From contig JAQSCW010000023.1 of the NCBI GenBank assembly GCA_029945625.1, forward strand, positions 163,987 to 205,975: a DNA stretch of 41,989 bases. The letters run 5' to 3'. This DNA is from a bacterium (GTDB lineage Bacteria; Bacteroidota; Bacteroidia; B-17B0; Aurantibacillaceae). A model generated the notes under the pieces. It ran no database searches. It worked only from the letters and a program-made list of their open reading frames with translations, and was not told where the DNA came from. Positions 17,701 through 27,033 of this stretch are shown here, one piece after another (position 1 is the first letter of the stretch; the number at the start of each line of letters is the position of its first letter). Position numbers and translations under genes: made by a program.

Positions 17701-19262
17701 TAGCTACTATCAATATCAGCGGAGGAGCTACTGCACCAATAGCCGGTGGCCCTGTGTCGTATGCCCTTATTGGACCACCAACCTCTACAAATTATGTAAC
17801 GGGAGGCATTTCAACGTATACAGTGAATGTGCCGGGAACCTGGACCGTAATTACAAAAGACAACACTAATTTATGTGAGACAAAAGTACAAGTGTCGGTT
17901 CTTCAAAATACATTTGCTCCTGATATCAGCGCAATTGTGCCGTATCAGGTGCTTACCTGCGACCAACCCAGCGTGATCATACAAGGAATAAGTACCACCC
18001 CTAATGTGGATTTTAATTGGTCGTTTCCGGGTGTGCCGGGAAATTTTCCTTCAAGTACCGTTGCCATCAATGCCAATTTTGCAAATACAAGTAATACACT
18101 GGTGGCCAATTACACGTTAACCATCATGGACAATAGCAGCACCTGCAAAAGTACCACGGTGGTAACGATGTTGCAAAATATTATTCCTCCAAACGCGCTT
18201 ATATCCGGTGGCACGCAACTTACCTGCGCTACACCTTCCATTAATTTTACAAATAGCAGTTCTACGCGCATTCCTACGTTCTTTAGTCCCACCGCACCTG
18301 TGATAGGATATATGTGGACAGGCCCGAGTCCGCAAAGACCTTTACAAGTTAGTTCCACTTATATTGGTTGGGTACCCGGCACGTACACGATGGTGGCAAA
18401 GGACCTCAACAATGGTTGTACCGCGGTAGCGACAAGAAGTCTGGATGATTTTAGAGACTATCCGATTGTGAACAACCCCGATTTGCCCCCGGCTTCGGTG
18501 CTCGATTGTGGTGCCAAAACAGCGACCCTGATTCCGACTATTTCAACATCTACGGCAGGTTTGACATATACTTGGACCGGGCCGCCAACAGCTTCACTCA
18601 GCGATCAACATGCCATGATACAATATCCCAATGTTTTAGGTGAATACAAATTGGTGGTGTATAATCCTGCAAATGGATGTATGTCGGAGACCTATATGTA
18701 TGTGACGGGAGGAGCGCTGAATGCGAAAATTGAAACAGATATTGCAACAGGCTATGCCCCACTTTCGGTTACATTTAGTAATCAAACCACCTCTACCACA
18801 GGAAAAGCCGGAATCACCACATTTTGGAGTTTTGGAAATGGAACAAGTTCGGTTACTGCCTCAGCGAGTATTTCGCCGGTGGCAAAGTACACATCACCCG
18901 GTAAATACACCATCGTTATGTACAGTAGCAAAGGCGAGTGCATTGATTCAACACTTAGTTATGTGCAGGTGGAGATCCCCTCCGAATTAACTATTCCAAA
19001 TATCTTTTCGCCTAACAATGACAATGTAAATGATGTGTTTTTTGTGAAGGCTGCTAATTTGACTGAAATCTCGATCATTATTGTTGATCGCTGGGGACAA
19101 AAGGTATATGAGCTTACAAGTGCTTCCGGAAATATTTCTTGGGATGGCAAAACCCAATTGGGGAAAGACGCTGCAGAAGGAGTATACAGTTATGTGCTCA
19201 GTGCAAAAGGAAAAGATGGAACCGATTTTACTAAAAACGGCACAATTACATTAGTAAGGTAA
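14781..19262 (+). CDS. Giant T9SS type B surface protein, tandem copy 1
   Basis: 1493 residues from the ATG at 14781 (an upstream TTG at 14736 adds a tail with no signal-like character). Layout: signal peptide 1-21 ending VQAQ; a DUF7948-type N-terminal domain (about 30-262) with TFVENRGQFD and NHIDIEY; a propeller-like region (about 265-610) with repeated VDYDALGNLYAFGG and GGIAVDDCDNLYLGG; a long Thr/Ser-rich run of Ig-like modules (616-1310); a PKD domain (about 1312-1400, TGYAPLSVTFSN, WSFGNGTS); and the CHU_C/gliding-type T9SS type B signal (1402-1493, IPNIFSPNNDNVNDVF, DRWGQKVYE, WDGKTQLGK, GVYSYVL). Probably a cell-surface adhesin-like protein. The next gene is a full-length paralog 59 nt downstream. 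Confidence 0.9.
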   Translation: MKKVILSFITLLLTVVAVQAQFIHGPGFLQDRDIFGTRTFVENRGQFDRRLNSKEKIYYALDNGSERIYFTGKGLVYELTKVTPLKEWQKEQLEKGEATDFKTEEKKYVNMNWINANPDLVIENAEPQHHYFTYGGPELNSYAFKKIIYKNVYNHIDIEYTIPSDKTQGVKYSVILHPGANAGDVKITYSGDVTKIKLDKAGNIIIKTPFEDLAEHTPKSFYADKEVIASEFTLKENVIGFNFPSGTQKGRTLIIDPWVSAVTTLTTNNYGYDVDYDALGNLYAFGGSSPAKMAKYSTTGALLWTFSGVLATPSWSTSGQGSYISNFVVIKTNGKTYYGEALNGSGTRIIRLDAVGNYDNLISTPVATWREVWDMAYHCSTGNVYGMGGSTGSKQSAGILNQTTGSLTPIAFLAQGTSAHDIVCHAIDDSGELFWQYASAGGASVLNNQLARINSAFTSSVWLAPSTFTTMNEAANKNAYVGGNVSSNGFNSLAVNGNFLYYWDGFNMAAYNKTNGSIVASSNVPGYIVKRQGGIAVDDCDNLYLGGNGSILCYRFNGTNFIPLTPIPLGVTSSTNQYVCDIRMDKLNKTLYVSGSGFVGTYVAASSSTCGVSSIICTNSQPIDYITCAGISVSLTPANYANLTNVSYSIQPGSLSNTTGTFVITPTVTTTYTTYVTGTTISSAVVTLTSVSTVTVNPQPLTAPTATQTTCTGTINALNLGLTFNPPSASPGYTITWSTIPFGVFSFTQTNSTGGIIPGVYTATVNTSAGCTSINSVTIAPQPEPAVFIIDPSTGNYEINCYLPSVNLTFTPASYNYTSTNGVSLPLTGPYVAFTPTNSFGTWTVYAVNPVSGCTSNKTFVIATNTAIPSSTLTPLLQNITCSVTSVINVTAVANPSINISHQWMAPQGGTLTAFTATSTFLPLSPGLYVHCLVNTTNGCSTCKTFTVSSTSGFPTFSVSSPQSFTLGCGTKSVATINISGGATAPIAGGPVSYALIGPPTSTNYVTGGISTYTVNVPGTWTVITKDNTNLCETKVQVSVLQNTFAPDISAIVPYQVLTCDQPSVIIQGISTTPNVDFNWSFPGVPGNFPSSTVAINANFANTSNTLVANYTLTIMDNSSTCKSTTVVTMLQNIIPPNALISGGTQLTCATPSINFTNSSSTRIPTFFSPTAPVIGYMWTGPSPQRPLQVSSTYIGWVPGTYTMVAKDLNNGCTAVATRSLDDFRDYPIVNNPDLPPASVLDCGAKTATLIPTISTSTAGLTYTWTGPPTASLSDQHAMIQYPNVLGEYKLVVYNPANGCMSETYMYVTGGALNAKIETDIATGYAPLSVTFSNQTTSTTGKAGITTFWSFGNGTSSVTASASISPVAKYTSPGKYTIVMYSSKGECIDSTLSYVQVEIPSELTIPNIFSPNNDNVNDVFFVKAANLTEISIIIVDRWGQKVYELTSASGNISWDGKTQLGKDAAEGVYSYVLSAKGKDGTDFTKNGTITLVR

Positions 19263-19321
19263 ATCGTGAGCACACCAACAGATAAACGACTTAAAAAAAA
19301 CAACATTAAACAGCCATTCCC

Positions 19322-22300
19322 ATGAAGAAAACGATTAATTTGTTTTTAATAGGCACTATTTTTTTCGCCGGTGCTACTTTTGCCCAATTTGATCACCCAA
19401 ATTTTTTGAACAGTGGAGATGTTTTTGGAACTCGTGTCTTTATTGAGAATAGGGGTCAGTTCGACAAAGATGTGGTGTCGGATGAAAAGGTATATTACGC
19501 CTTAATCAGAGATCAGGAAAAAATATATTTTACCCCGAAAGGAGTGATTTATGTGATGGCAAAAACATTTCCTCTCACCGAAAGACAGCAGGAAGCGCGG
19601 GAAAAAGGCGAACATATATTTACGAGAGAGCCCGAAATTCATTATGTAAAAATGAACTGGTTAAATTCAAATGCAAACGTTCAACTGGTAAGCAGTGAAA
19701 AACAAAGTCATTATTTTACCTATTGGACGGCCGATCTCAAATCAAACACCTATAAAAAAATAACTTACAAAAATGTATATAATCATATTGACATTGAATA
19801 TGTGATTCCGGAAGATAAGGAGCAGGGGGTGAAGTATACGGTGATACTACATCCCGGTGCTAACATTAACGATGTGAGGATGGAATATTCGGGCGAGATC
19901 GAAAAGATCAAAGTTAACCGTGATGGTAATGTGATAATTAAGACACCTCTTGACGATTTAATTGAGCATAAACCCTATAGTTTTTACGATGACAAAAATG
20001 AAGTCGCCTCTCAGTTCAAAGTAGAAAATAACGTGCTTTCTTTTGAATGCCCCAAAGGGTATGAGCTCACCAGAACCTTACACATCGATCCCTGGGTAAC
20101 AGCAGTTACCACGTTATCAACAAATAATATGGCGTATGACGTCGACTATGATGATCAGGGAAACGTATTTGTGTATGGGGGAACTCAATCGTGCAAGATC
20201 GCGAAATTTTCACCGGCCGGAGTATTGCTTTGGACATGGGCAGGAACACTTACAACACCCTCATGGAACAGTGCAGGGATCAGTAATTTTGTAGTGATGC
20301 GAAGCAGCGGCAAGTCCTATGCCGGTCAGGGAGTGCAGTCAGGTGGTGCAAGAATCATACGACTTGATGCGAATGGTGTTTACGATAATTTGATTACACC
20401 GGCTGCCAATACCTGGAATGAGGTTTGGGATTTGGCCTACCATTGCTCCACTGGTAATGTTTATGGCATGGGGGGAAGCACTACCTCCAATCAATCTGCC
20501 GGTATATTAAACCAAATTACCGGTAACCTCGTGCCTATTCACTTTATCGGATTATATAATACTACTTATAAAGGAAATGATGTGGTAAACCATGCCATTG
20601 ATGATGCCGGAGATTTTTTCTGGATCTATGCTTCGAATTTTACTCCAACATTAAGTAATATGATGGCGAAAATAAATTCCGCCTTCACTTCCACTGTCTG
20701 GGTGATGCCGAGCGGCTACACCACCCTCACGGAGTATGGAAATAAGAGTGCTTACATTCCTAATCCGGGGGCCTCCAATGGATATAATTGTTTGGCGGTG
20801 AATGCGAGTTACCTCTTTTATTATGACGGCAAAAACATTGCTGCATATAACAAAACCACCGGAGTTCAAATTGCCAGCTCAGTGATTAGCGCTCACGTCT
20901 TAAAGCGGCAAGGAGGTATCGCTGTAGATGATTGCAATAACCTTTACCTCGGTGGGAATGATACAATCAAATCCTTTAATTTTAACGGCACTACCTTTGC
21001 ACCCTTGCCCAATATCTTAATTGGAGTTACGGGTACTACAAATGCGGCTGTTTATGATCTTAAGATGAACCGTTTTACCAAAACACTTTATGCTTCTGGC
21101 AAGGGTTTTGTTGGGGTGTACGGGGCTTCTAATTCTTCTACCTGTGCGCCACTTAATATTATATGTTATAATCCAAATCCGCAGGAGTTAATTATTTGCG
21201 CGGGTTCAAGCATTACCCTTACGCCCGTGAATTTCATGAGTCTGGTAAGTCCAACCTTTGCTGTTCAACCGGGGGCATTTTCCAATACCACGGGTACTTT
21301 TGTGTTAACACCGCTCACCAATGTAAATTATACCACCTATGTTACAGGAACTACTACCAACAATGTGGCTATGACCTTAACATCTGTTGTTAATGTCACC
21401 GTAAATCCACAGCCGGTAACCGCTCCAACTACCACACAAACAACTTGTACCGGCACCTTAAATGGGTTTAACCTTAATTTATCATTTAATCCACCGGGAC
21501 CCGTACCCGGCTATACCATTACCTGGTCAACGATTCCAAACGGTGTGTTTACATTTACACAAACCAATGCCTCAGGGGCTATTACTCCCGGTGTATATAC
21601 AGCTACTATTACTACTGCTACCGGATGTTCTACGGTTACCAGTTTTACTATCGACCCACAACCTGAACCCTCGATATTTACGAAGAGCCCTTCCGCTGGT
21701 TCTTATCAAATAGATTGTTATCAGCCTATTCTTACTCTCACCTATACTCCCGCTACCTACAATTACACAAGCACGAATGGGGTATCACTTCCTCTGGTAG
21801 GACCCATTGCTGTTTTTTCGTCAACAAATTCATTTGGTTCATGGACAGTTACCGGCGTAAACCCAACTTCGGGCTGTATCAGCAAACAAGTATTTGTGAT
21901 TGTCACCAACACGGCAATACCAACTTCCACACTTACGCCTTTATTACAAAACATTAATTGTTCAGTGACCACCGTTACCGGATTTACTGCAATTGCCAAC
22001 CCAACCGTTAACATCACTCACCAGTGGATGTCGCCTTTGGGAGGCACGGTTACTATGAACGTTAACCCCGCAGTGTTGATACCCGGCGGCCCGGGAAACT
22101 ATACACATTGTGTAGTAAATGACAACAATGGTTGTTCAACTTGTAAAACGATGACCGTATTTTCATCTTCCGGATACCCCACCTTTTCGGTAGTAAGTGC
22201 GCAGGACTTCACGTTGGGTTGCGGTACAAAAAGTGTAGCTACGCTAAATATTACAAATGGCGCCACATCACCGGTGCCGGGGGGACCCATTTCATACACC

Positions 22301-23797
22301 ATTATAGGCCCTGCCACGTCAACAAATTACGTTACCGGTTCTCAGTCAACCTACACCGTGAATACACCGGGAACGTGGACGGTAATTACGAAAGACAATA
22401 CCAGTTTTTGTGAAACCAAAGTTCAGGTGTCGGTTCTTCAAAACACGTTTGCTCCCGACATAAGTGCCATCGTACCTTATCAGGTGCTCACCTGCGATCA
22501 ACCAAGTGTAATTCTCCAGGGAGTTAGTACCACACCTAATATTGCCTACAATTGGTCATTCCCCGGAGTACCCGGAAATTTTCCATCGAGCACTGTGGCC
22601 ATCAATGCTAACTTCAGCAATACAACAAATACAGTGGTGGCTACTTATACTTTAATGATTACCGACAATAGCAGTACCTGCAAAAGCACTACGGTGGTGA
22701 CCATGTTACAAAATATTATACCGCCCACTGCGCTCATTAGCGGCGGCACACAACTTACCTGCAACACGCCTTCCATCAATTTCACAAATAGCAGTTCTAC
22801 GCGAATCCCTCCCTATTTCAGCCCTACTGCTCCTGTAATCGGGTATATGTGGTCGGGCCCCAGCCCTCAGATTCCTTTGCAAGTGAGTTCCACTTATATT
22901 GGTTGGGCGCCGGGCAATTACACCATGGTAGCAAAAGACCTCAATAATGGGTGTATGGCGGTTGCCACTAAAAGTCTGGATGATTTCAGAGACTACCCCA
23001 TTGTGAATAATCCCATAGTTCCTCCGCCGGCCGTATTAGATTGCGGTGCAAAAACCGCCACCTTGATCCCCATCATTACCACACCCACTGCGGGTTTAAC
23101 TTACACCTGGTCAGGACCGCCAACAGCATCGATGAGTGATCAATATGTTATGATCCAATATCCCAATGAAATAGGACAATATCAAATCACTGTTTATAAT
23201 CCTGCTAACGGTTGCTCAACTGATGCAGTTATGACGGTTGTAAATGGCACGCTAAAAGCAGATTTTGCTGTTGATCAGAGTGAAGGATATGCTCCGTTGG
23301 AAGTATTGTTTACAAACAAATCCAGTTCTACAAACGGCACAAATAACATTACTTCCATTTGGAGTTTTGGAAATGGAACCAGTCAAATTACTTATTCAAC
23401 GACTGCTTCCCCGCAATCTGTGTACCGGCAGCCAGGCACATATACGGTGACCATGAATGCCGTGAAGGGCTCTTGTATGGATACTGTTCAAAAGATCATT
23501 CAAGTGGGAATTGCTTCGACTTTGGAGATTCCTAATGTGTTTTCTCCTAATAATGACAATGTAAATGATGTGTTTTTTGTGAAAGCCACGAACCTTATCG
23601 AAATCACTATCATAATTATAGACCGTTGGGGGCACAAAGTATATGAACTCACCAGCACGAGCGGAAATATTGCTTGGGATGGGAAGAACCAAACCGGACA
23701 AGAAGTCGCAGAAGGAGTTTACAGTTATGTATTGACCGCAAAAGGCAAAGATGGTGTCGAGTTCAATAAGAACGGAACTATTACTTTGCTGAGATAA
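19322..23797 (+). CDS. Giant T9SS type B surface protein, tandem copy 2
   Basis: 1491 residues and the same domain order as the gene before it: signal peptide (FFAGATFAQ), DUF7948-type domain with VFIENRGQFD, propeller-like region, Ig-like modules, PKD domain (EGYAPLEVLFTN) and CHU_C type B sorting domain (IPNVFSPNNDNVNDVF). The two proteins align end to end. By eye the N-terminal third differs at roughly four in ten residues, while about residues 1020-1245 differ at only ~27 of ~225. The DNA of that conserved part is nevertheless strongly diverged at third codon positions, so this is an old duplication kept by selection. With a 59-nt gap the two genes are probably one transcript. Convergent with the following minus-strand locus, 10 nt apart. 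Confidence 0.9.
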   Translation: MKKTINLFLIGTIFFAGATFAQFDHPNFLNSGDVFGTRVFIENRGQFDKDVVSDEKVYYALIRDQEKIYFTPKGVIYVMAKTFPLTERQQEAREKGEHIFTREPEIHYVKMNWLNSNANVQLVSSEKQSHYFTYWTADLKSNTYKKITYKNVYNHIDIEYVIPEDKEQGVKYTVILHPGANINDVRMEYSGEIEKIKVNRDGNVIIKTPLDDLIEHKPYSFYDDKNEVASQFKVENNVLSFECPKGYELTRTLHIDPWVTAVTTLSTNNMAYDVDYDDQGNVFVYGGTQSCKIAKFSPAGVLLWTWAGTLTTPSWNSAGISNFVVMRSSGKSYAGQGVQSGGARIIRLDANGVYDNLITPAANTWNEVWDLAYHCSTGNVYGMGGSTTSNQSAGILNQITGNLVPIHFIGLYNTTYKGNDVVNHAIDDAGDFFWIYASNFTPTLSNMMAKINSAFTSTVWVMPSGYTTLTEYGNKSAYIPNPGASNGYNCLAVNASYLFYYDGKNIAAYNKTTGVQIASSVISAHVLKRQGGIAVDDCNNLYLGGNDTIKSFNFNGTTFAPLPNILIGVTGTTNAAVYDLKMNRFTKTLYASGKGFVGVYGASNSSTCAPLNIICYNPNPQELIICAGSSITLTPVNFMSLVSPTFAVQPGAFSNTTGTFVLTPLTNVNYTTYVTGTTTNNVAMTLTSVVNVTVNPQPVTAPTTTQTTCTGTLNGFNLNLSFNPPGPVPGYTITWSTIPNGVFTFTQTNASGAITPGVYTATITTATGCSTVTSFTIDPQPEPSIFTKSPSAGSYQIDCYQPILTLTYTPATYNYTSTNGVSLPLVGPIAVFSSTNSFGSWTVTGVNPTSGCISKQVFVIVTNTAIPTSTLTPLLQNINCSVTTVTGFTAIANPTVNITHQWMSPLGGTVTMNVNPAVLIPGGPGNYTHCVVNDNNGCSTCKTMTVFSSSGYPTFSVVSAQDFTLGCGTKSVATLNITNGATSPVPGGPISYTIIGPATSTNYVTGSQSTYTVNTPGTWTVITKDNTSFCETKVQVSVLQNTFAPDISAIVPYQVLTCDQPSVILQGVSTTPNIAYNWSFPGVPGNFPSSTVAINANFSNTTNTVVATYTLMITDNSSTCKSTTVVTMLQNIIPPTALISGGTQLTCNTPSINFTNSSSTRIPPYFSPTAPVIGYMWSGPSPQIPLQVSSTYIGWAPGNYTMVAKDLNNGCMAVATKSLDDFRDYPIVNNPIVPPPAVLDCGAKTATLIPIITTPTAGLTYTWSGPPTASMSDQYVMIQYPNEIGQYQITVYNPANGCSTDAVMTVVNGTLKADFAVDQSEGYAPLEVLFTNKSSSTNGTNNITSIWSFGNGTSQITYSTTASPQSVYRQPGTYTVTMNAVKGSCMDTVQKIIQVGIASTLEIPNVFSPNNDNVNDVFFVKATNLIEITIIIIDRWGHKVYELTSTSGNIAWDGKNQTGQEVAEGVYSYVLTAKGKDGVEFNKNGTITLLR

Positions 23798-23807
23798 AGT
23801 ACTGCCC

Positions 23808-24221
23808 TTAGTTGACCACTAAATTAATTGTCTTTTGCGTGATGTTGCCGTCTCGGTCAACTACTGAGAAGATCCATTTTTCATTGCCCGCACTGTTTCT
23901 GGCTACGATCTTTATGTCTTTGCTATACCCGTTGGCTTCATCGGCTGTGAGTAGATAATTGTAAAAGGTGGTGCTTGTTGACCCACCGTCGTAAATAAAG
24001 GAAACGTTGTAGCTTTTAAGATTGTCTTCCGTTTTCGTGGCTGTAATTCCAACTAACAGGGTGTCTGATTTAGCTACAGTTTTATCGCCCGTGGTATAAC
24101 CCGCACCGGTTTTAAATTCCATTATAGGAGGTGTGTGTGGGTCGGCTTTCTTCTTCTTGCAAGAGCTCAAAAGAATAACACTGACGAAGGTGAACAAACA
24201 AATATTGATGATTTTTTTCAT
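23808..24221 (-). CDS. Lipoprotein with Ig-like domain, partner of the TonB receptor
   Basis: 137 residues from the ATG at 24221; the frame extends 17 codons upstream into the receptor gene but the lipoprotein signal starts at this ATG. SPII signal ends ILLSSC followed by four lysines, then a His-Thr-Pro-Pro hinge and one beta-sandwich domain of ~100 residues (TLLVGITATKTEDNLKSYNV, WIFSVVDRDGNITQKTINLVV). It resembles small Bacteroidota lipoproteins such as DUF4625-type proteins that sit behind TonB receptors; that family name is a recollection, not a search result. Its start is only 7 nt past the receptor stop, so the two are surely cotranscribed. It may bind substrate or help the receptor at the cell surface. 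Confidence 0.75.
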   Translation of the reverse strand: MKKIINICLFTFVSVILLSSCKKKKADPHTPPIMEFKTGAGYTTGDKTVAKSDTLLVGITATKTEDNLKSYNVSFIYDGGSTSTTFYNYLLTADEANGYSKDIKIVARNSAGNEKWIFSVVDRDGNITQKTINLVVN

Positions 24222-24228
24222 GGTATGG

Positions 24229-26487
24229 TTAGTTAAATTGTAATTTAAAATTGAGATTGATGGTTCGACCAATGTTGTAGATACCGAAATATTTATAGCG
24301 GGAAAGATGATCGTAATATAATTCGTTGAGTAAATTATTCCCCGATACAGAAATCGTTAATACACGTTTTTCAGTTGAAATTTCGGCACCTAAGCTCGCA
24401 TTTAATAATTTGTATGCCGGAGTAGATGTTTCAAACTGATTAGGGGTGTTTTGGGCAAAAACGTAAGTAAATCCGGCAGCAACAAAACAATTCTTAAGTT
24501 TTTTAACGTTGGAAGTGACGTAGCGCAATTCGTTGTTTATTTTTTGTGCGGGCATAAAAGGTAAGTACTCATGATCGGAGGTTTTACCTTGAATTCCTGA
24601 ATAATTAGAGGAGACCTGAATTCCCTTTAACACCGGAGGATGGAACTTGATGCCCGCTTCGAATCCCTGAATGACGGCGTTTTTTTGAATGTAATTATAG
24701 ATTTTGAAGCCTAAATAGTCATCATTGCTGGGCTGCAAATAAATGTAATTAATAAAGTGATTTGAATAAGCATTCGCAAAAACGGTCATCCACGTCGAAT
24801 AGTAATCGGCATACAAATCGGCGCAGAGATTCTGTTCCACCTTTAGATTCGTATTTCCCACTTCATAACGTAAAGTGCCCTCGTGCAGTCCGTTTGAAGA
24901 AAGTTCCGCCAAATTTGGAGCCCGGTAGCCGGATGAAAGATTACACTTCAGGTTTAGGTGTTTCAAATCGAAGAAGCTAATCCCGCAGGAACCGTTTACG
25001 ATATTGTACAGGTTATTAACCGGCAGAATATTAGATCCCGGTTTGTACAGACTCCCATTGTTTAAGTTACCTGTTTCGTAGGTGTGTATGGCTTTTAGAT
25101 CATACCTCAAGCCTCCTTCAGCAACTGCGTATTTAAATTGTTTCTTTAAATAGGCAAAGAGTGAAGATTCTCCCAAACTCGCGTCGGGCACAATAATACG
25201 CGATCCCTGATTGAGATTTGTTTGATATTGATCTTGGGAGCCTACTGATAATTCAGTGTTTTCATTAAAATTCTTTACCCAGACAAACATGCCCGTATAT
25301 GTTTTTAGTAACATATCAAGACTAATACCGCCGGCGCCTTCCTGTTCTTGTCTATTGTTTATGTGTGTTCCGAGGTTGACCTTCAGTTTAGAAGATCTAA
25401 GGAAAAACGTGTTTTGAGAGGAAATCAAATTGAGTGTAACGGTATGATGGGGTCTTTCAAAACTTCTGGAAGTGCGGGCATCGGCTTCTCCATAAACCTG
25501 ATAAGCATCCATGATAAAACCAAAATTGTACCTTGAAAACAGATAGTTATTTTCGCTTACCCATCTTTTTATTTTAAAGCCATAAGTCGCCTTTGTCATA
25601 TTACCGCCAAACCTCGAATTGAGTATGCGGGTGCAGTTGCCATCACTGTAATCGGCATGTGATTCTGTTCCCAGTCGAACGCCCCAGTTTGTTTTTTGAG
25701 TACTTCTTTTAACCCCTGCATCTACTGCGTAGCCGTAGGTGTTCGAAAAAAGCCGGGTCGATACATCTGCTTGTGTTTTGTCGGCAGGCGCGTTTTTTTC
25801 GTTGATTATATTTAAAACGCCCCCCATGGCCTCACTTCCATAGAGCAAGGAAGCGGGCCCTTTAATAACTTCAATGCGATCTACCCCACTATCAGAGATC
25901 CCCAATCCATGTTCATCCTGCCATTGTTGATTATCGAAACGCATGCCCAGTAAAACAGTTTGAATTCGATTTCCGAACAAACCTCTAATTACCGGCTTAG
26001 AAATACCAATGCCTGTTGACAATTGACTGGCTCCCGGCAGTTTTGAAATACCGTCGCTCAAGTTAAAAGCTCCTAATTCCCGCATGGTTTTGCTATCCAT
26101 CACCTCAATGTTATTGGCTGTTTTTGTACGTGTGCTTTCTTCCTGGCCATATACTACTATTTCGTCAAGTTTATTCGAGCTTGGAAAAAGTACAAGAGAC
26201 AGAAACGAAATGGAATCTTTAATTAAAAAAGCCGAACTGTAATTCCCAAATCCCCCCGCCAGTACATGAATTTTAATGAAACCATGTGGAACATTTTTGA
26301 ATTCGAATTTGCCCCGTTGATCGGTCTGCGTTTGGATATTAAGGTCGGGTAGTACAATCATAGCTCCTCCTACTTCAGAAGTATCTACTCCTGAACTTAT
26401 CTTACCTACAAGTTTGCATTGACTTTTGGCCGAAAAAGCGCAACAAATAAATAGTGAGAGACAAATCGTTTTGGTGGAATAAAACAT
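24229..26487 (-). CDS. TonB-dependent receptor, ZnuD/iron-complex-like
   Basis: 752 residues. Signal peptide (ends FSAKSQ), a carboxypeptidase-regulatory-like domain (about 25-105), plug (about 110-235) with KPVIRGLFGNR, NQQWQDEHGLGI and VDRIEVIKGPASLLYGSEAMGGVLNII, then a 22-strand barrel. In the barrel YRAPNLAELSSNGLHEG is followed by YEVGNTNLKVE, the FRAP/NPNL-type pair with a His between, a pattern also found in ZnuD zinc receptors and in several iron-complex receptors. It imports a scarce ligand across the outer membrane using TonB energy; zinc is a guess from the motif. It lies in an operon between two lipoprotein genes. The C-terminus ends with the expected aromatic-rich strand NLNFKLQFN. 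Confidence 0.88.
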   Translation of the reverse strand: MFYSTKTICLSLFICCAFSAKSQCKLVGKISSGVDTSEVGGAMIVLPDLNIQTQTDQRGKFEFKNVPHGFIKIHVLAGGFGNYSSAFLIKDSISFLSLVLFPSSNKLDEIVVYGQEESTRTKTANNIEVMDSKTMRELGAFNLSDGISKLPGASQLSTGIGISKPVIRGLFGNRIQTVLLGMRFDNQQWQDEHGLGISDSGVDRIEVIKGPASLLYGSEAMGGVLNIINEKNAPADKTQADVSTRLFSNTYGYAVDAGVKRSTQKTNWGVRLGTESHADYSDGNCTRILNSRFGGNMTKATYGFKIKRWVSENNYLFSRYNFGFIMDAYQVYGEADARTSRSFERPHHTVTLNLISSQNTFFLRSSKLKVNLGTHINNRQEQEGAGGISLDMLLKTYTGMFVWVKNFNENTELSVGSQDQYQTNLNQGSRIIVPDASLGESSLFAYLKKQFKYAVAEGGLRYDLKAIHTYETGNLNNGSLYKPGSNILPVNNLYNIVNGSCGISFFDLKHLNLKCNLSSGYRAPNLAELSSNGLHEGTLRYEVGNTNLKVEQNLCADLYADYYSTWMTVFANAYSNHFINYIYLQPSNDDYLGFKIYNYIQKNAVIQGFEAGIKFHPPVLKGIQVSSNYSGIQGKTSDHEYLPFMPAQKINNELRYVTSNVKKLKNCFVAAGFTYVFAQNTPNQFETSTPAYKLLNASLGAEISTEKRVLTISVSGNNLLNELYYDHLSRYKYFGIYNIGRTINLNFKLQFN

Positions 26488-26542
26488 GTTGAAAAAAATG
26501 GCGAAGGCACTGTAGCTTAGCGACAGACCCCCGCCAATTTCA

Positions 26543-26968
26543 CTATTGTTTTAGTTTCCATTTTTTAACGTCACCATTCGCCTGCACCTGTTTGAGCCAT
26601 AATTCTTTATTAGCTAAACGCAGAATGCGATAAGCTTGTTCGCCTGCTCCTGTTTTGCTTGACTGGAAATACACATCATCTTTATCTTCTCCGAATTTCC
26701 AGGTACCGTCATCGGTATAGGTGCCTGTCATCTTGTATCCTCCGTCTTTTTCGATGTCCCAGGTAAAGTTACTACCATACTGGGTGGTGGCGGCCGCTGT
26801 TTGGTCCACCTCATTTATGGAAAAGGATTCCAATTGCCAATCGCCCTGCAAACGAGCTTTTTTTGTGCGAAGGCTTATGGCGGGTCCGTCTTCATATTTC
26901 TTGCAAGAAGTGAAGAAGCTCGCTGAAATAAATGCAAGAGCACAAAGAACTATTAGTAGTTTTTTCAT
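26543..26968 (-). CDS. Lipocalin-like lipoprotein
   Basis: 141 residues. SPII signal with FFTSC then KKYEDGP; the mature part is a small beta-barrel-type domain: LQGDWQLESFSINEVD, FTWDIEKDGGYKMTGTYTDDGTWKFGEDKDDVYF, LRLANKELWLKQ (pieces quoted separately below 40 residues apart). LxGxW at the start and the alternating strand pattern are typical of Bacteroidota lipocalin-like/DUF5004-type lipoproteins. It lies 55 nt upstream of the ZnuD-like receptor on the same strand and is probably the first gene of that operon, because an intrinsic terminator separates it from the gene before it. A role in ligand capture for the receptor is plausible but not shown. Confidence 0.75.
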   Translation of the reverse strand: MKKLLIVLCALAFISASFFTSCKKYEDGPAISLRTKKARLQGDWQLESFSINEVDQTAAATTQYGSNFTWDIEKDGGYKMTGTYTDDGTWKFGEDKDDVYFQSSKTGAGEQAYRILRLANKELWLKQVQANGDVKKWKLKQ

Positions 26969-26995
26969 TTGATTTTTTTAATAATTAGAAATAGT

Positions 26996-27022
26996 AAAAA
27001 TGCCCGTCTCAATACAGACAGG
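26996..27022 (-). terminator. Intrinsic terminator after the 27.0-27.6 kb gene
   Basis: On the minus strand CCTGTCT (27022-27016) pairs with AGACGGG (27009-27003) around a 6-nt loop, with one G-U pair that only works in the minus-strand RNA, followed by a TTTTT run at 27000-26996. It starts 11 nt after the stop codon at 27034. Confidence 0.6.
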
Positions 27023-27033
27023 TATGGGTATGC

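Noticed and set aside
14781-23797. Recent duplication or assembly artefact for the tandem giant genes
   Set aside because: The many synonymous differences in the most conserved part show that both copies are real and old.
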